A stretch of DNA of 64,000 bases, taken from contig NZ_LR733520.1 of assembly GCF_902506145.1 (NCBI RefSeq), positions 2,153,476-2,217,475 on the forward strand, in the 5' to 3' direction. The DNA is from Burkholderia sp. 8Y. Its GTDB lineage: Bacteria > Pseudomonadota > Gammaproteobacteria > Burkholderiales > Burkholderiaceae. Below are positions 43,282-52,244 of this stretch, piece by piece. The first letter of the stretch is position 1. Each line of letters starts with the position of its first letter. The notes beneath the pieces were generated by a model, which searched no databases, was not told the DNA's origin, and saw only the letters and a program-made list of their open reading frames with translations. The translations under genes were made by a program, and so were the position numbers.

Positions 43282-44922
43282 TTACATGTCCATGCCCATG
43301 CCGCCCATGCCGCCGGGCATGCCGCCAGGCATCGGAGCATCTTCCTTCGGCAGTTCAGCGACGGCTGCGTCGGTCGTCAGCAGCAGGCCTGCCACCGATG
43401 CCGCGTTTTGCAGCGCCGTGCGCGTCACCTTCGTCGGGTCGACGACACCGGCTTCCACCAGGTCACCGTACTCGCCGGTTGCCGCGTTGTAGCCGTAGTT
43501 GCCCGAACCTTGAGCAACAGCGGCCACCACGACGGAGGCTTCTTCGCCGCCGTTCGTGACAATCTGGCGCAGCGGCTCTTCCATCGCACGCAGGACGATC
43601 TTGATACCTGCGTCCTGATCGGCGTTCGCGCCCTTCAGGCCGTCGATAGCACGGCGAGCACGGATCAGCGCAACACCGCCGCCAGCCACGATGCCTTCTT
43701 CCACAGCCGCGCGCGTTGCGTGCAGTGCGTCTTCGACGCGTGCCTTCTTTTCCTTCATTTCGACTTCGGTCGCAGCGCCGACCTTGATCACCGCAACGCC
43801 GCCGGCCAGCTTGGCCACGCGCTCTTGCAGCTTTTCACGGTCGTAGTCCGACGTTGCTTCTTCGATCTGCTTGCGCACTTGCTTCACGCGAGCTTCGATG
43901 TTCGCGGCTTCGCCAGCGCCGTCGATGATCGTCGTGTTTTCCTTGCCCACTTCGATGCGCTTGGCTTGACCCAGCTCTTGCAGCGTCGCCTTTTCCAGCG
44001 TCAGGCCGGTTTCTTCCGCGATCACCTGACCGCCGGTCAGGATCGCGATGTCTTCCAGCATGGCCTTGCGACGGTCGCCGAAGCCCGGAGCCTTGACAGC
44101 CACCGTCTTCAGAATGCCGCGGATGTTGTTGACGACGAGCGTAGCCAGAGCTTCGCCTTCGACGTCTTCAGCGATAATCAGCAGCGGACGGCCAGCCTTC
44201 GCGACTTGTTCCAGCACCGGCAGCAGATCACGGATGTTGGAAACCTTCTTGTCGTGCAGCAGCACGAACGGGTTTTCCAGAACGGCGACTTGCTTGTCCG
44301 GGTTGTTGATGAAGTACGGCGACAGATAGCCGCGGTCGAACTGCATGCCTTCCACGACATCGAGTTCGTCTTCCAGCGACTTGCCGTCTTCGACGGTGAT
44401 GACGCCTTCCTTGCCGACCTTGTCCATGGCTTCAGCGATACGATCGCCGATGGACGTGTCGCTGTTCGCCGAGATCGAGCCGACTTGCGCGATTTCCTTG
44501 TTCGTCGTGCAGGGCTTGCTGATCTTGCGCAGTTCTTCGATGGCTGCCGCGACGGCCTTGTCGATGCCGCGCTTCAGGTCCATCGGGTTCATGCCCGATG
44601 CGACATACTTCATGCCTTCGCGAACGATGGACTGTGCGAGCACGGTAGCGGTCGTGGTGCCGTCACCTGCGTTGTCGCTGGTCTTGGAAGCGACTTCCTT
44701 GACCATTTGCGCGCCCATGTTCTGGAGCTTGTCCTTCAGTTCGATTTCCTTCGCAACCGAGACACCGTCCTTGGTGACCGTCGGGCCGCCGAACGAGCGC
44801 TCGAGCACGACATTGCGGCCCTTCGGACCCAGCGTGACCTTGACCGCGTTGGCCAGGATGTTCACGCCTTCGACCATCTTGGCGCGTGCGGAATCGCCAA
44901 AAGTAACTTCTTTAGCTGCCAT
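43282..44922 (-). CDS. groEL: Chaperonin GroEL (60 kDa)
   Basis: This is the tetradecameric ATP-dependent folding chaperone. The 546-residue protein has the standard start AAKEVTFGDSARAKMVEGVN, ATP-binding GDGTTTATVLAQSIV with the conserved Asp (residues about 85-100), TVEDGKSLEDELDVVEGMQF in the apical region, and a C-terminal GGM-rich tail (MPGGMPGGMGGMGMDM). AAGGAG lies 8 bases before the ATG. It follows groES with a 77-base gap in the same heat-shock operon. Confidence 0.98.
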   Translation of the reverse strand: MAAKEVTFGDSARAKMVEGVNILANAVKVTLGPKGRNVVLERSFGGPTVTKDGVSVAKEIELKDKLQNMGAQMVKEVASKTSDNAGDGTTTATVLAQSIVREGMKYVASGMNPMDLKRGIDKAVAAAIEELRKISKPCTTNKEIAQVGSISANSDTSIGDRIAEAMDKVGKEGVITVEDGKSLEDELDVVEGMQFDRGYLSPYFINNPDKQVAVLENPFVLLHDKKVSNIRDLLPVLEQVAKAGRPLLIIAEDVEGEALATLVVNNIRGILKTVAVKAPGFGDRRKAMLEDIAILTGGQVIAEETGLTLEKATLQELGQAKRIEVGKENTTIIDGAGEAANIEARVKQVRKQIEEATSDYDREKLQERVAKLAGGVAVIKVGAATEVEMKEKKARVEDALHATRAAVEEGIVAGGGVALIRARRAIDGLKGANADQDAGIKIVLRAMEEPLRQIVTNGGEEASVVVAAVAQGSGNYGYNAATGEYGDLVEAGVVDPTKVTRTALQNAASVAGLLLTTDAAVAELPKEDAPMPGGMPGGMGGMGMDM

Positions 44923-44999
44923 ATCCAGACTCCTTGATTCGATTCAGTGTGCCGGCTCGGCGCCCGGTCGGCGCGCAGCCCGGCTTACAGGAAGGATGC

Positions 45000-45293
45000 T
45001 TACTTGTTGACCAGGACGGCCATGATGTCTTCTTCGCGCATGACGAGCAGTTCTTGCCCGTCGACCTTGACGGTCTGGCCGGCGTATTTGCCGAAGAGCA
45101 CGCGGTCGCCCACCTTCACGTCGAGGGCGTTCTGCGTGCCCTTGTCATCGCGCTTGCCCGGGCCGACGGCCAGGACTTCACCTTGATCCGGCTTTTCTGC
45201 CGCTGCTTCCGGGATCACGATGCCCGATGCGGTCTTGGTTTCCTGGTCCAGACGTTTGACGATGACGCGATCGTGCAAAGGACGAAGGTTCAT
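45000..45293 (-). CDS. groES: Co-chaperonin GroES (10 kDa)
   Basis: This 97-residue heptameric lid protein for GroEL begins MNLRPLHDRVIVKRLDQE, has the mobile-loop region ETKTASGIVIPEAAAEKP and VLAVGPGKRDDKG, and ends REEDIMAVLVNK. ATG 45293 has GAGGAG about 8 bases upstream and is preferred over an in-frame start two codons earlier. It is the first gene of the operon, controlled by the CIRCE element at 45373-45399. Confidence 0.98.
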   Translation of the reverse strand: MNLRPLHDRVIVKRLDQETKTASGIVIPEAAAEKPDQGEVLAVGPGKRDDKGTQNALDVKVGDRVLFGKYAGQTVKVDGQELLVMREEDIMAVLVNK

Positions 45294-45372
45294 ACACACT
45301 CCTCTCTTGAATGAGACTGAAAACGCGGAAAAACCCGTCTTTTGGGCAAAGGCCCGCCGGACGGAAATCTTG

Positions 45373-45399
45373 TTAGCACTCTCGTGCGGTGAGTGCCAA
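45373..45399. promoter_or_regulatory. CIRCE operator (HrcA binding site) of groES-groEL
   Basis: TTAGCACTC at 45373-45381 and GAGTGCCAA at 45391-45399 form an inverted repeat with a nine-base spacer, matching CIRCE (TTAGCACTC-N9-GAGTGCTAA) at 17 of 18 positions. It lies 74 bases before the groES start and abuts the -10 box. HrcA repression relieved by heat is the known role of this element. Confidence 0.95.
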
Positions 45400-45427
45400 T
45401 TATATGGACGGGATTTGACAATTTCAA
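45399..45427 (-). promoter_or_regulatory. Sigma-70-type promoter of groES-groEL
   Basis: Read on the minus strand, TTGAAA (45427-45422) is followed after exactly 17 bases by a perfect TATAAT (45404-45399). The start point falls inside the CIRCE element, so HrcA would block transcription directly. Confidence 0.85.
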
Positions 45428-45872
45428 GGAGGAAGGTAAATGCGCTTCTGGCACGGAGGCCTTGGCTTGTCGAACTTCAGCCAAGATGAGCGATTCCCTC
45501 CATCCTCGAACTATGCGGAAGGAGTCGTACCGCTATACCGGCGTTTGCACTTCCAGCAGCACGCCGCCGGCGCGTGCGCTCGATAGCTCGACCGACCACG
45601 CATCTACCGGTATCGACGTCTAGCGGTATGAGTTTGGTCGTCTGCTGGCAGCGAAACCTCCCTGCACATTGGGGCGCTCCGCACACTCGGGCCGAGGGAT
45701 ACCAACGCTTGGTCCTCCGCCTGATTGTCATGCGGGCGGGTCACGGTCGGCCATGTCTGACCATACGGATCGGAAGGCAAGCACGCTTTCGTTCTTGCCC
45801 GGCCGGGTGACTGCGGTAGCATAGGAACCTCAAGAACTTCTCTTATGCTCTTCTCAGGAGCGCGTCCCCACA
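45428..45872. other. Intergenic region between groES promoter and GT4 gene
   Basis: About 445 bases with no gene I can support. A 48-codon plus-strand frame at 45440-45586 has AGGAGGAAGG just upstream but resembles nothing. A minus-strand frame at 45731-45477 has one short zinc-finger-like phrase but no other transposase features. The bases before 45873 (CAGGAGCG) may be the ribosome-binding site of the GT4 gene. Confidence 0.4.
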
Positions 45873-47138
45873 GTGCCGACTGCTGCTCTATCCCGAACCC
45901 CAATTCCGAGCCACGCTGGTCCTGACACCAGCGCGCCGCCGTCAGCAGGCGAACGCCTGGCGGTGCTTTTCCATATCGTCGACTTCAACGACGGCGGCAT
46001 CGAATCGTCGCTGATCCAATGGCTGCGCGTCTTCGATCGCGAGCGTTTCGCCGTCACGCTGTCGGTGATGCATTCCTCGCCTGCGTTCGAGACGCGCTTT
46101 CGCGCGCTCGTGCCGCCCGATGTCGGCATCGAAATCCTCGCGGACAGGGACTGGCTCAATTACTTCCAGACGCGGCGTTACGCGCGCAAGCTGAGCAAGC
46201 TCGGGCGCGTCGGGCGCGACGTCTTCAACACGCTCGCCGTGCGGCCGTACGTCAAGCGGCGCGTCGAGGCATTGGCGCGCCGGCATGCGCTGATCGTCGA
46301 TTACGACATGTCACTGCGTCGCCTCGCGGGCCGGTTCGATACTGCCTGGCTCGGGGTCAACCACTTCAGCTTCGATGCGCGGCTCGGCGCGCGTCCACGC
46401 AAGAAGCGTCGGCTGGCGACGCAGTTCGCACGCTACGACGGCATCGCCGCGCTGAATCAGCATATGGCGGATGAAGCGCGCCGCATGTTCGGCGACGGAT
46501 TGCAGCGACTGTTCGTGCTGCCCAATGCGATCGATATCGAACGCATTCGCCACAACGCACTGGCGAGCGAAGCGCCGCCGTGCGACGCGCCTTACATCGT
46601 ATCGGTGGCGCGGCTCGATGAAATCCAGAAGGACCATCGGACACTGCTTCGCGCGTATGCGCGGCTCGTGCGCGAGGGGGATATCGCGGAGCATCTGGTC
46701 ATCGTCGGCGACGGCGCCTTTCGCGGCGAGCTCGAAGGGCTTGCAAGCGAGCTGGATATTGCCACGCGGGTGCACTTCGCGGGGTATCGCGACAATCCCC
46801 ATCCGCTCGTCGCGGGCGCGCGCCTTCAGGTGCTGAGTTCGCGCTACGAAGGCATGCCGATGGTGCTGCTCGAGGCGCTCGCGCTGGGCAAGCCCGTGAT
46901 CGCGAGCGATTGCCCGACGGGCCCGCGCGAGATTCTCGGCGATGGCCGCTTCGGCATCTTGTTCGCGGTAGGAGCAGTCGACGAACTCGCCGACGCCATG
47001 CGCCGCCTGTTGACTGACGACGCGCTGAATCGCCGAATGCAGGCACGCGCGCTGGAACGCGCGGAGGAATACGGCGTTGCCGCCAGCAACGAGCGTTTTG
47101 CGCGATGCGTGTCCGAACTGACGACGACAAGAAGCTGA
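45873..47138 (+). CDS. GT4 glycosyltransferase (LPS core/EPS type)
   Basis: This 421-residue GT-B enzyme of family 4 begins LAVLFHIVDFNDGGIESSLI (N-terminal Rossmann half). It has LNQHMADEARRMFG, FVLPNAIDIERI at the domain junction, YIVSVARLDEIQKDHRTLL, FAGYRDNPHPLVAGARLQVL, and the EX7E motif YEGMPMVLLEALALGKPV followed by SDCPTGPREIL. These features match enzymes adding hexoses to LPS core or exopolysaccharide. The start codon is GTG at 45873 with AGGAG 12 bases upstream. It stands alone, 15 kb from the main glycan locus, so it may act on a different glycan. Confidence 0.88.
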   Translation: MPTAALSRTPIPSHAGPDTSAPPSAGERLAVLFHIVDFNDGGIESSLIQWLRVFDRERFAVTLSVMHSSPAFETRFRALVPPDVGIEILADRDWLNYFQTRRYARKLSKLGRVGRDVFNTLAVRPYVKRRVEALARRHALIVDYDMSLRRLAGRFDTAWLGVNHFSFDARLGARPRKKRRLATQFARYDGIAALNQHMADEARRMFGDGLQRLFVLPNAIDIERIRHNALASEAPPCDAPYIVSVARLDEIQKDHRTLLRAYARLVREGDIAEHLVIVGDGAFRGELEGLASELDIATRVHFAGYRDNPHPLVAGARLQVLSSRYEGMPMVLLEALALGKPVIASDCPTGPREILGDGRFGILFAVGAVDELADAMRRLLTDDALNRRMQARALERAEEYGVAASNERFARCVSELTTTRS

Positions 47139-47380
47139 CCTAGTTCTCGTTTGTGTCTCGCGCTTGGTCGGGTCGCTGCACGTTCGAGTCGGCCGGGCCG
47201 CCGGGAAAGCGTCGCCGGTCTCAGACACGCCGTTTGTCCGTAACGCGCCGCCGACCTTAACAGCTTGGCCGCGCGGACGCGGTGGACGTTCACGGCTGCC
47301 GCGAACTTGCAAGCCTCAGATTGCCAGCGCGTTCCGCAACGGCATGGAAGGCCGCTTCCGCTCACAGCAACGATGACTCA

Positions 47381-47520
47381 GCCCGCGACGCATCAAAGGT
47401 CGCGGCTCGGCGAGACGGCCGTAACAGCGCGCGATGCTGACGGACGCAGAATCGTATTGCGTCGAACATGCTACGCACGCGCCTACCTGTCTTATCGGCC
47501 CATAAAACCCACTCCCAACC
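47381..47520 (+). repeat. Imperfect direct repeat, copy 1
   Basis: The copy starts GCCCGCGACGCATCAAAGG at 47381 and ends AACCCACTCCCAACC at 47520. The same order of matching blocks recurs in copy 2. Blocks at both ends are closely similar, while the middle has drifted and differs in length (140 versus about 101 bases). Confidence 0.55.
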
Positions 47521-47532
47521 GACCCAGCCCGA

Positions 47533-47633
47533 GCCCGCGACGCACCGAAGGCCGCGGCAGGGCGAGAACGCCGACTCGAACCTCTATGCACCCGCGTGCC
47601 CGTCTTCGCCCAGCATTGAACCCGCTCCCAACC
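47533..47633 (+). repeat. Imperfect direct repeat, copy 2
   Basis: The copy starts GCCCGCGACGCACCGAAGG at 47533 (23 of 26 bases equal to copy 1 through position 47558) and ends AACCCGCTCCCAACC at 47633. A shared central block (CCCGTCTTCGCCCA versus CCTGTCTTATCGGCCCA) lies between. The function is unknown. Confidence 0.55.
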
Positions 47634-47693
47634 CGGCAACCAGCAATTCAGCATTGACCTCCCCTTGAAACCAGCCTATAACCATCCATATAG

Positions 47694-48143
47694 ATGGCGA
47701 AAGGATGGAAAACAACGACTCCCATGGCTCTACAACCCTCAGACGCCCGCTCCAAAGGCGGCGACACCGAAAAGATTACGATCAACCTCGGTCCGGTCGA
47801 TTTAGGCCAGATCGATCTGCTCGTGGAAGAAGGCTTTTATTCGAACCGGACCGACCTGATCCGCACGGCTATCCGCAATCAGCTTGCGGTGCATGCGTCC
47901 GTCGTCAAGGAAACGGCGACCCGCCGCTCGCTCGTGCTCGGGCTTCAGTACTTCTCCAGGCAGGACCTGGAAGCGGTGCGCGCGGCCAATGAGCGGCTGA
48001 AGATTCAGGTGCTGGGCCTCGCCAGCATCGCCGCGGACGTCTCTCCTGAACTCGCACTCGCCACCATCGAATCCATTCTGATTCGGGGTGCCCTTCACGC
48101 ATCGCCAGCCGTCAAGGCGGCGCTTGCAGATCGGATCCGCTAA
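47694..48143 (+). CDS. Ribbon-helix-helix (CopG-like) DNA-binding protein
   Basis: This 149-residue protein has a ribbon-helix-helix domain at about residues 26-65: KITINLGPVDLGQIDLLVEE as strand and helix 1, then GFYSNRTDLIRTAIRNQL as turn and helix 2. A C-terminal helical part of unknown role follows (LEAVRAANERLKIQVLGLAS). It is 39 bases upstream of the PHB-depolymerase-like esterase gene, a pairing seen in Burkholderia, so it may regulate that gene. An ATG at 47724 is an alternative start that keeps the domain. Confidence 0.82.
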   Translation: MAKGWKTTTPMALQPSDARSKGGDTEKITINLGPVDLGQIDLLVEEGFYSNRTDLIRTAIRNQLAVHASVVKETATRRSLVLGLQYFSRQDLEAVRAANERLKIQVLGLASIAADVSPELALATIESILIRGALHASPAVKAALADRIR

Positions 48144-48182
48144 TGCCGGCACCGCCGGTCCGGATTTGAAATCGGAAAAGAC

Positions 48183-49247
48183 ATGAAACTGAACGAAGGT
48201 TTTCTCGACTCGATGAAAGAGGCTTTTCAACTCTTTCAGAACGGCAGCAGCGACGCTGCCACCGACGTCGTCAAGCGCGCGATGCGCGGCGACCCTACTC
48301 ACGCGCAGCCCGCTGCGGACGATTCCCGCGACACGGGTTTCTCCAGCCTCACCGAGCTCTTCAAGGCGCCCGCTCGCGCCCCGCGCACCGCGCCTCAAGC
48401 CGATGTCGAAGATCGCGGGCACTTCAGCACGCGCCGCTACGCGAATGCCGCCGGTCAGCGCGAGTACAAACTGTACGTGCCGAGCGGTTATCGCAATGAG
48501 CCGATGCCGCTCGTCGTGATGCTTCACGGCTGCACGCAGAACGCCGACGATTTCGCCGCCGGCACGCAAATGAACGCGCTCGCCGAAAGCCAGCAATGCA
48601 TCGTCGCGTATCCGGTTCAGCCGCAAAGCGCGAATGCATCGAAATGCTGGAACTGGTTCAAGCCGTCGGACCAGGAGCGCGATGCAGGCGAGCCGTCGCT
48701 CATCGCCGGCATCACGCGCGAGATCATGGCCACTCACCATGTGGATGCGAAACGCGTCTACGTCGCGGGATTGTCGGCCGGCGGGGCGATGGCGGCGATC
48801 ATGGCGCAACGCTACCCCGACCTGTACGCGGCGGCGGGCGTTCATTCCGGTCTGCCTGCCGGTCGCGCGCACGACCTTCCGTCCGCGCTCGCGCTCATGC
48901 GCGGCGGCGACGGTAAAGGCGCGTCGCCGGGCGCGGTGCGTTGCCCGCTGATCGTCTTTCACGGCGATGCGGACGCCACCGTGAATTACGCCAACGCGCG
49001 CAGACTCGTCGACGGTATGACGGCGAGCGGTCCGGCGCATCAGATTGCGGGCAGCGTGGCGGGCACTCGCCAGCACACGGTCCAGCAGTTCGAATCGCGC
49101 GATGGCGTGCCCGCCGAACTCTGGACGCTGCACGGCGCGCCGCACGCCTGGTCCGGCGGCAGTTCGCGCGGCACCTACACGGACCCGAGCGGGCCGGATG
49201 CGAGCGCCGAAATGCTGCGCTTTTTTCTCGCGCATCCGAGGGACTAG
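48183..49247 (+). CDS. PHB depolymerase family esterase
   Basis: This 354-residue alpha/beta hydrolase of the esterase_phd/LpqC family has LPLVVMLHGCTQNADDF-like sequence (PLVVMLHGCTQNADDFAAG) forming the oxyanion region. The nucleophile elbow is YVAGLSAGGAMAAIMA (Ser in GLSAGG), the Asp is in FHGDADATVNY, and the catalytic His is in LHGAPHAWSGG near the C-terminus. No signal peptide is seen, so it is probably cytosolic. The N-terminal 90 residues are a low-complexity helical extension (MKEAFQLFQNGSSDAATDVV). Whether it acts on polyhydroxybutyrate or other esters is open. Confidence 0.9.
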   Translation: MKLNEGFLDSMKEAFQLFQNGSSDAATDVVKRAMRGDPTHAQPAADDSRDTGFSSLTELFKAPARAPRTAPQADVEDRGHFSTRRYANAAGQREYKLYVPSGYRNEPMPLVVMLHGCTQNADDFAAGTQMNALAESQQCIVAYPVQPQSANASKCWNWFKPSDQERDAGEPSLIAGITREIMATHHVDAKRVYVAGLSAGGAMAAIMAQRYPDLYAAAGVHSGLPAGRAHDLPSALALMRGGDGKGASPGAVRCPLIVFHGDADATVNYANARRLVDGMTASGPAHQIAGSVAGTRQHTVQQFESRDGVPAELWTLHGAPHAWSGGSSRGTYTDPSGPDASAEMLRFFLAHPRD

Positions 49248-49468
49248 ACGCGACGCCGGATCGCGCTGCTATCGCGCTTCAGGACGATCCGGCTGACCGC
49301 TGCCGCGTTTGCGCCTGCTCGCACGGTGGCTCTTGTGATTGCAACGAACGCACGAGCCCCAAAGCATTTCGCAGCGCTCGCGATCCCAACCGAGTTCTCC
49401 AGAACGCGTCGCGCACGACGGACCACAAGAACGCCGTGCGACGAAAATCACGCGAATCCGGCGCGCCG

Positions 49469-51091
49469 TCACCGACAACTCCGCCGCTCGTAAAGCGACC
49501 ACTCCCCCTCTTGCGTCACCAGAACCACATCGCACTCCTTGTTGGCGAAGAAATTCGCCGGCATGGGCTCGGCCTTGTGCACGAAGAAATATCGATACTG
49601 ACGCGCGTTGTCCTTCGTCCAGTCGAAGCGACGCGGATCGCCGTCGAGCGCCGGAGCTTGCAGCGGCAGCATCCCCGGCCTGAAGCGCACGATCTGCGGC
49701 ACGAACGTCGCGAAGTTGAAATCGACGAAGCCGTGCTTCTCCGCCTGATACCACAGCGCCTGATGCATGTACGCGGTCGGGCTGCCGTACGCGGGGCTCT
49801 CGCGATCGAACACGAGGTTCAGCGCCCGTTGACCCGGCTCCGTTCGCGCGAGCAGCTTCGCGAGCGGCGCATTCTCAGCGGCGAAGCGATGCAGGCGAGC
49901 GGTCTGGTCCGCGAGAAAAATCCAGCATCCCGCGATGATCGCGACCTGTACGCCGACGCCGCGCAGCACGTCCCGAACCGAACCCGACGACGCTGCCCGC
50001 ACGCCGCTCGCGGACGCTTGCGGCCCGCAGAACATTAGCGCATAGGCGGGCAGCAGAAACAGCGCGAAACGGTGAAATAGAAAGCCGGTCTTGAGCGCCG
50101 CATCGGGCACGACGAACCAGACCACCGTGACTGCGAGCATCGGCACGACAGCGGCGCGGTCCGGGTTGATCCTGTCGCGCCACAGCCAGGGCGCGGCGCA
50201 CATCAACCCGACGAGCGGCAGATAAACGGCCGCGCCCTTGCTCATGCCCCAGACGTAGACCGGCAGCGAGAGCACGCGATGCAGATTCCAGCCCCACTTG
50301 AAGCCGACGATGTCGGGCACCGCCTGCCCGAGCAGCGGATCGGTCGCGCGGCTGTGCAAGACAAAGGCAATGCACAGCAGGCCGAGCGGCACGAAGGGCG
50401 CGAGCGCCGTCACGCTGCGCGCGAGCGGCCTGACCTTGGAGAGCACGAAGCCGACGCCTACCGCGCACGCGAACAAAAACACGAGCCCGTGGCAGAAGAA
50501 GAGCACCGCGCCTGCCACCGCGATCGCCACGCCCTTCTTCACGGACAGCGCCGTCGCGTACCCGTGCGTGAGCCAGATGAACAAAACGCCGAGCGGCGCC
50601 GCGACGAGAAAGGTATAGAAGCCCCATTGGAACGCGAAGCCGAAGCACCCCGGCACGAAAAGCCAGTCGAGCCGGGGATCGCCATGCAGATGCCGCCGAA
50701 AGCCGACGCACGATGCAACGAACCCGAAGTACGCGAGCATCATCACGCACTTGAGCGCGGCGGCGACCGGCATCAGATACGTGAGCGGCAACGCGAGGCC
50801 GTAGCCCACGAGATACGGCGTGAGCAGATTTGCCTGCACGAGGCCTTGCCACGGGGACGCATGATCCAGCAGATCACGCAGCAACATGACCTGAGCCGCG
50901 TGCTGTGGCAAATCGGCGAGCGGCGGACGCTGCGCGATCCAGAACAACGCTCCGCCGTACAGCACGGTCAGGAAAAAAAGCACGCGCGGGAGCGTCCCGG
51001 CAAGCGGATCGACGCGCGAGAACGGCGCACGCGCGGGCGCCGCCTCGACGGTCGCGCTCGCCGGTGCTGTCGGATCGATGGGAAAGTTCAT
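49469..51091 (-). CDS. Multi-pass membrane protein of unknown function
   Basis: This 540-residue protein has about eleven hydrophobic helices from residue 30 to about 395. It carries a first extracytoplasmic loop motif PPLADLPQHAAQVMLLRDL (conserved-looking acidic and His residues) and a soluble C-terminal domain containing DRESPAYGSPTAYMHQAL and RYFFVHKAEPMPANFFANKE. The general plan (acidic loop after helix 1, many helices, C-terminal soluble domain) is that of GT-C-like proteins, but I cannot name a family. The start ATG overlaps the stop of a small upstream frame as ATGA. The 220 bases on its 3' side, toward the esterase gene, show no clear gene. Confidence 0.75.
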   Translation of the reverse strand: MNFPIDPTAPASATVEAAPARAPFSRVDPLAGTLPRVLFFLTVLYGGALFWIAQRPPLADLPQHAAQVMLLRDLLDHASPWQGLVQANLLTPYLVGYGLALPLTYLMPVAAALKCVMMLAYFGFVASCVGFRRHLHGDPRLDWLFVPGCFGFAFQWGFYTFLVAAPLGVLFIWLTHGYATALSVKKGVAIAVAGAVLFFCHGLVFLFACAVGVGFVLSKVRPLARSVTALAPFVPLGLLCIAFVLHSRATDPLLGQAVPDIVGFKWGWNLHRVLSLPVYVWGMSKGAAVYLPLVGLMCAAPWLWRDRINPDRAAVVPMLAVTVVWFVVPDAALKTGFLFHRFALFLLPAYALMFCGPQASASGVRAASSGSVRDVLRGVGVQVAIIAGCWIFLADQTARLHRFAAENAPLAKLLARTEPGQRALNLVFDRESPAYGSPTAYMHQALWYQAEKHGFVDFNFATFVPQIVRFRPGMLPLQAPALDGDPRRFDWTKDNARQYRYFFVHKAEPMPANFFANKECDVVLVTQEGEWSLYERRSCR

Positions 51092-51297
51092 GGCGTTGGC
51101 CCGATCAGAGGACGCTTCATCGTCTCGGCGTGCGTGTTCGGCACGGCGTCGCTGATGACCGCGCGCAAAGGCAGCGAAGTGACGCCACGGGCGCCGACGC
51201 GCCTATTGCGCTGGAGGAACGGCGCGATGCGGTCGTGCGTCAATGTGCGTGGGCGGCGTTCGTCGTGGCATTGCGGGGTGAAAGCAAGCGTCGTCAT
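51088..51297 (-). CDS. Possible small protein translationally coupled to the membrane protein
   Basis: This 69-codon frame ends with TGA overlapping the ATG of the downstream membrane protein gene (ATGA), and that downstream gene lacks its own Shine-Dalgarno sequence. The product is basic (TLTHDRIAPFLQRNRRVGAR) with no recognised domain. The coupling geometry is the only support; no ribosome-binding site is evident before 51297. An in-frame start at 51366 exists. Confidence 0.33.
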   Translation of the reverse strand: MTTLAFTPQCHDERRPRTLTHDRIAPFLQRNRRVGARGVTSLPLRAVISDAVPNTHAETMKRPLIGPTP

Positions 51298-51712
51298 AGG
51301 CGAAGTTCCATTGCCGAGGATGCGGTGATCGAGGGCCGGGCATGATCGGATTCGGCTGCCGTTCAATGTGTACTACTAAGCACGTCCGACCAATTCTTCT
51401 CAGACGTTAGACGCCGGAAGTCCGCACATTCACCGACGATACTACGCGCGATCCAAGAAAAAATGTTCCGGCGGCACGCGGTTTGATGCGAAGAATAGGC
51501 TCCCACGCACGCTGGTCTCGCCGGGCCGTTCCACGCTCACGGATCGAATCGTGCGATCCGATTGAGCCGATTAATGTCGAGCCGTCAAAACTGACTTGGC
51601 CGAATAAGGGTTTCCACCTAGAACCAGCAGACCTACACTTCTTTTCAACGACGAAGCAGTGCCTCTCAGGGTTCCTGCGACGTCCCGCTCAATCGAAATG
51701 TGGAGGTCAATC
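51298..51712. other. Intergenic region before the DUF4148 gene
   Basis: About 415 bases without a supported gene. It includes AT-richer stretches near 51410-51480 and 51580-51620 that could hold promoters for the diverging genes. GGAGG at 51702-51706 is the ribosome-binding site of the DUF4148 gene. Confidence 0.4.
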
Positions 51713-52030
51713 ATGTTCAAGTCGATCGTTCCCGCCATCGTCATCGCTTCTGCCGTTGCCGCTCCGGCATTCGCCAACGCCAGCGAAAATGGCCCCCTGA
51801 CGCGCGCCGAAGTGAAAGCGCAACTGGTCCAGCTCGAGCGCGCTGGCTACCGCCCCGCCAGCGATCAGACGACGTATCCCGCCAACATCCAGGCCGCCGA
51901 GGCTCGCGTCAATGCCGAGCAAGGCGTCGCGGCGAGTTCCTTCGGCGGCGCGGCCGACGGCGCGTCGGCGTCCGGCCGTGCTAATCGCTCGGCCGGCGGC
52001 GTCAGCCCGGTCGATTTCAATCGACCGTAA
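51713..52030 (+). CDS. DUF4148 domain small periplasmic protein
   Basis: This 105-residue protein has a Sec signal peptide (MFKSIVPAIVIASAVAAPAF, cleavage after FANA) and the DUF4148 core LTRAEVKAQLVQLERAGYRP with YPANIQAAEARVNAE following. This family is abundant in Burkholderia and its members have no known function. ATG 51713 is chosen because GGAGG lies 7 bases upstream and the signal peptide then begins correctly. A strong terminator follows. Confidence 0.93.
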   Translation: MFKSIVPAIVIASAVAAPAFANASENGPLTRAEVKAQLVQLERAGYRPASDQTTYPANIQAAEARVNAEQGVAASSFGGAADGASASGRANRSAGGVSPVDFNRP

Positions 52031-52049
52031 ACGATAGTCGCTCCAGGCC

Positions 52050-52075
52050 AAGCCCGGCTCCGCGCCGGGCTTTTT
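52050..52075 (+). terminator. Rho-independent terminator of the DUF4148 gene
   Basis: GCCCGGC at 52052-52058 pairs with GCCGGGC at 52064-52070 around a five-base loop and is followed by TTTTT at 52071-52075. It lies 20 bases after the stop codon. Confidence 0.88.
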
Positions 52076-52244
52076 CGCGTTCGCGCGTGCGTTCCGCAAG
52101 ACTGGCGACAAGCGCCTTTCGACCGGTCATCTCACTGTAAGCCTCGGATTTTTCGACGTTTTCAGAATCCGCTTTTTCATCGGAGGCTCAGACCGCACTA
52201 CAATTTGTGTCTGCTTGTCACACATTTTGCCTTTGCCGCCTGCC

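Larger units (their letters stand above)
47139..47693. other. Intergenic region with an imperfect direct repeat
   Basis: These 555 bases hold no gene I can support. From 47381 to 47637 two imperfect copies of one unit follow each other (see repeat entries). Possible promoter sequence for the CopG-type gene lies near 47670 (TATAACCATCCATATAG), which is the most AT-rich stretch here. Confidence 0.45.

Noticed and set aside
45440..45586. 48-codon plus-strand frame with a strong AGGAGGAAGG before its ATG
   Set aside because: The purine run is the reverse strand of the groES promoter region, and the peptide resembles nothing; a chance Shine-Dalgarno sequence is likelier.
45477..45731. Minus-strand frame with RWYPSARVCG, like a TnpB zinc-finger phrase
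   Set aside because: Only about ten residues match; the second Cys pair and the RuvC motif are missing, and no frame around it continues the likeness.
47376..47640. Possible CRISPR-like repeats
   Set aside because: There are only two imperfect copies with a long spacing, and no cas genes; the unit structure does not fit a CRISPR array.
49269..49754. Cys-containing minus-strand frame (RRSCGPSCATRSGELGWD)
   Set aside because: It overlaps the 3' end of the membrane protein gene in another frame; the Cys spacing fits no zinc-finger family I know.
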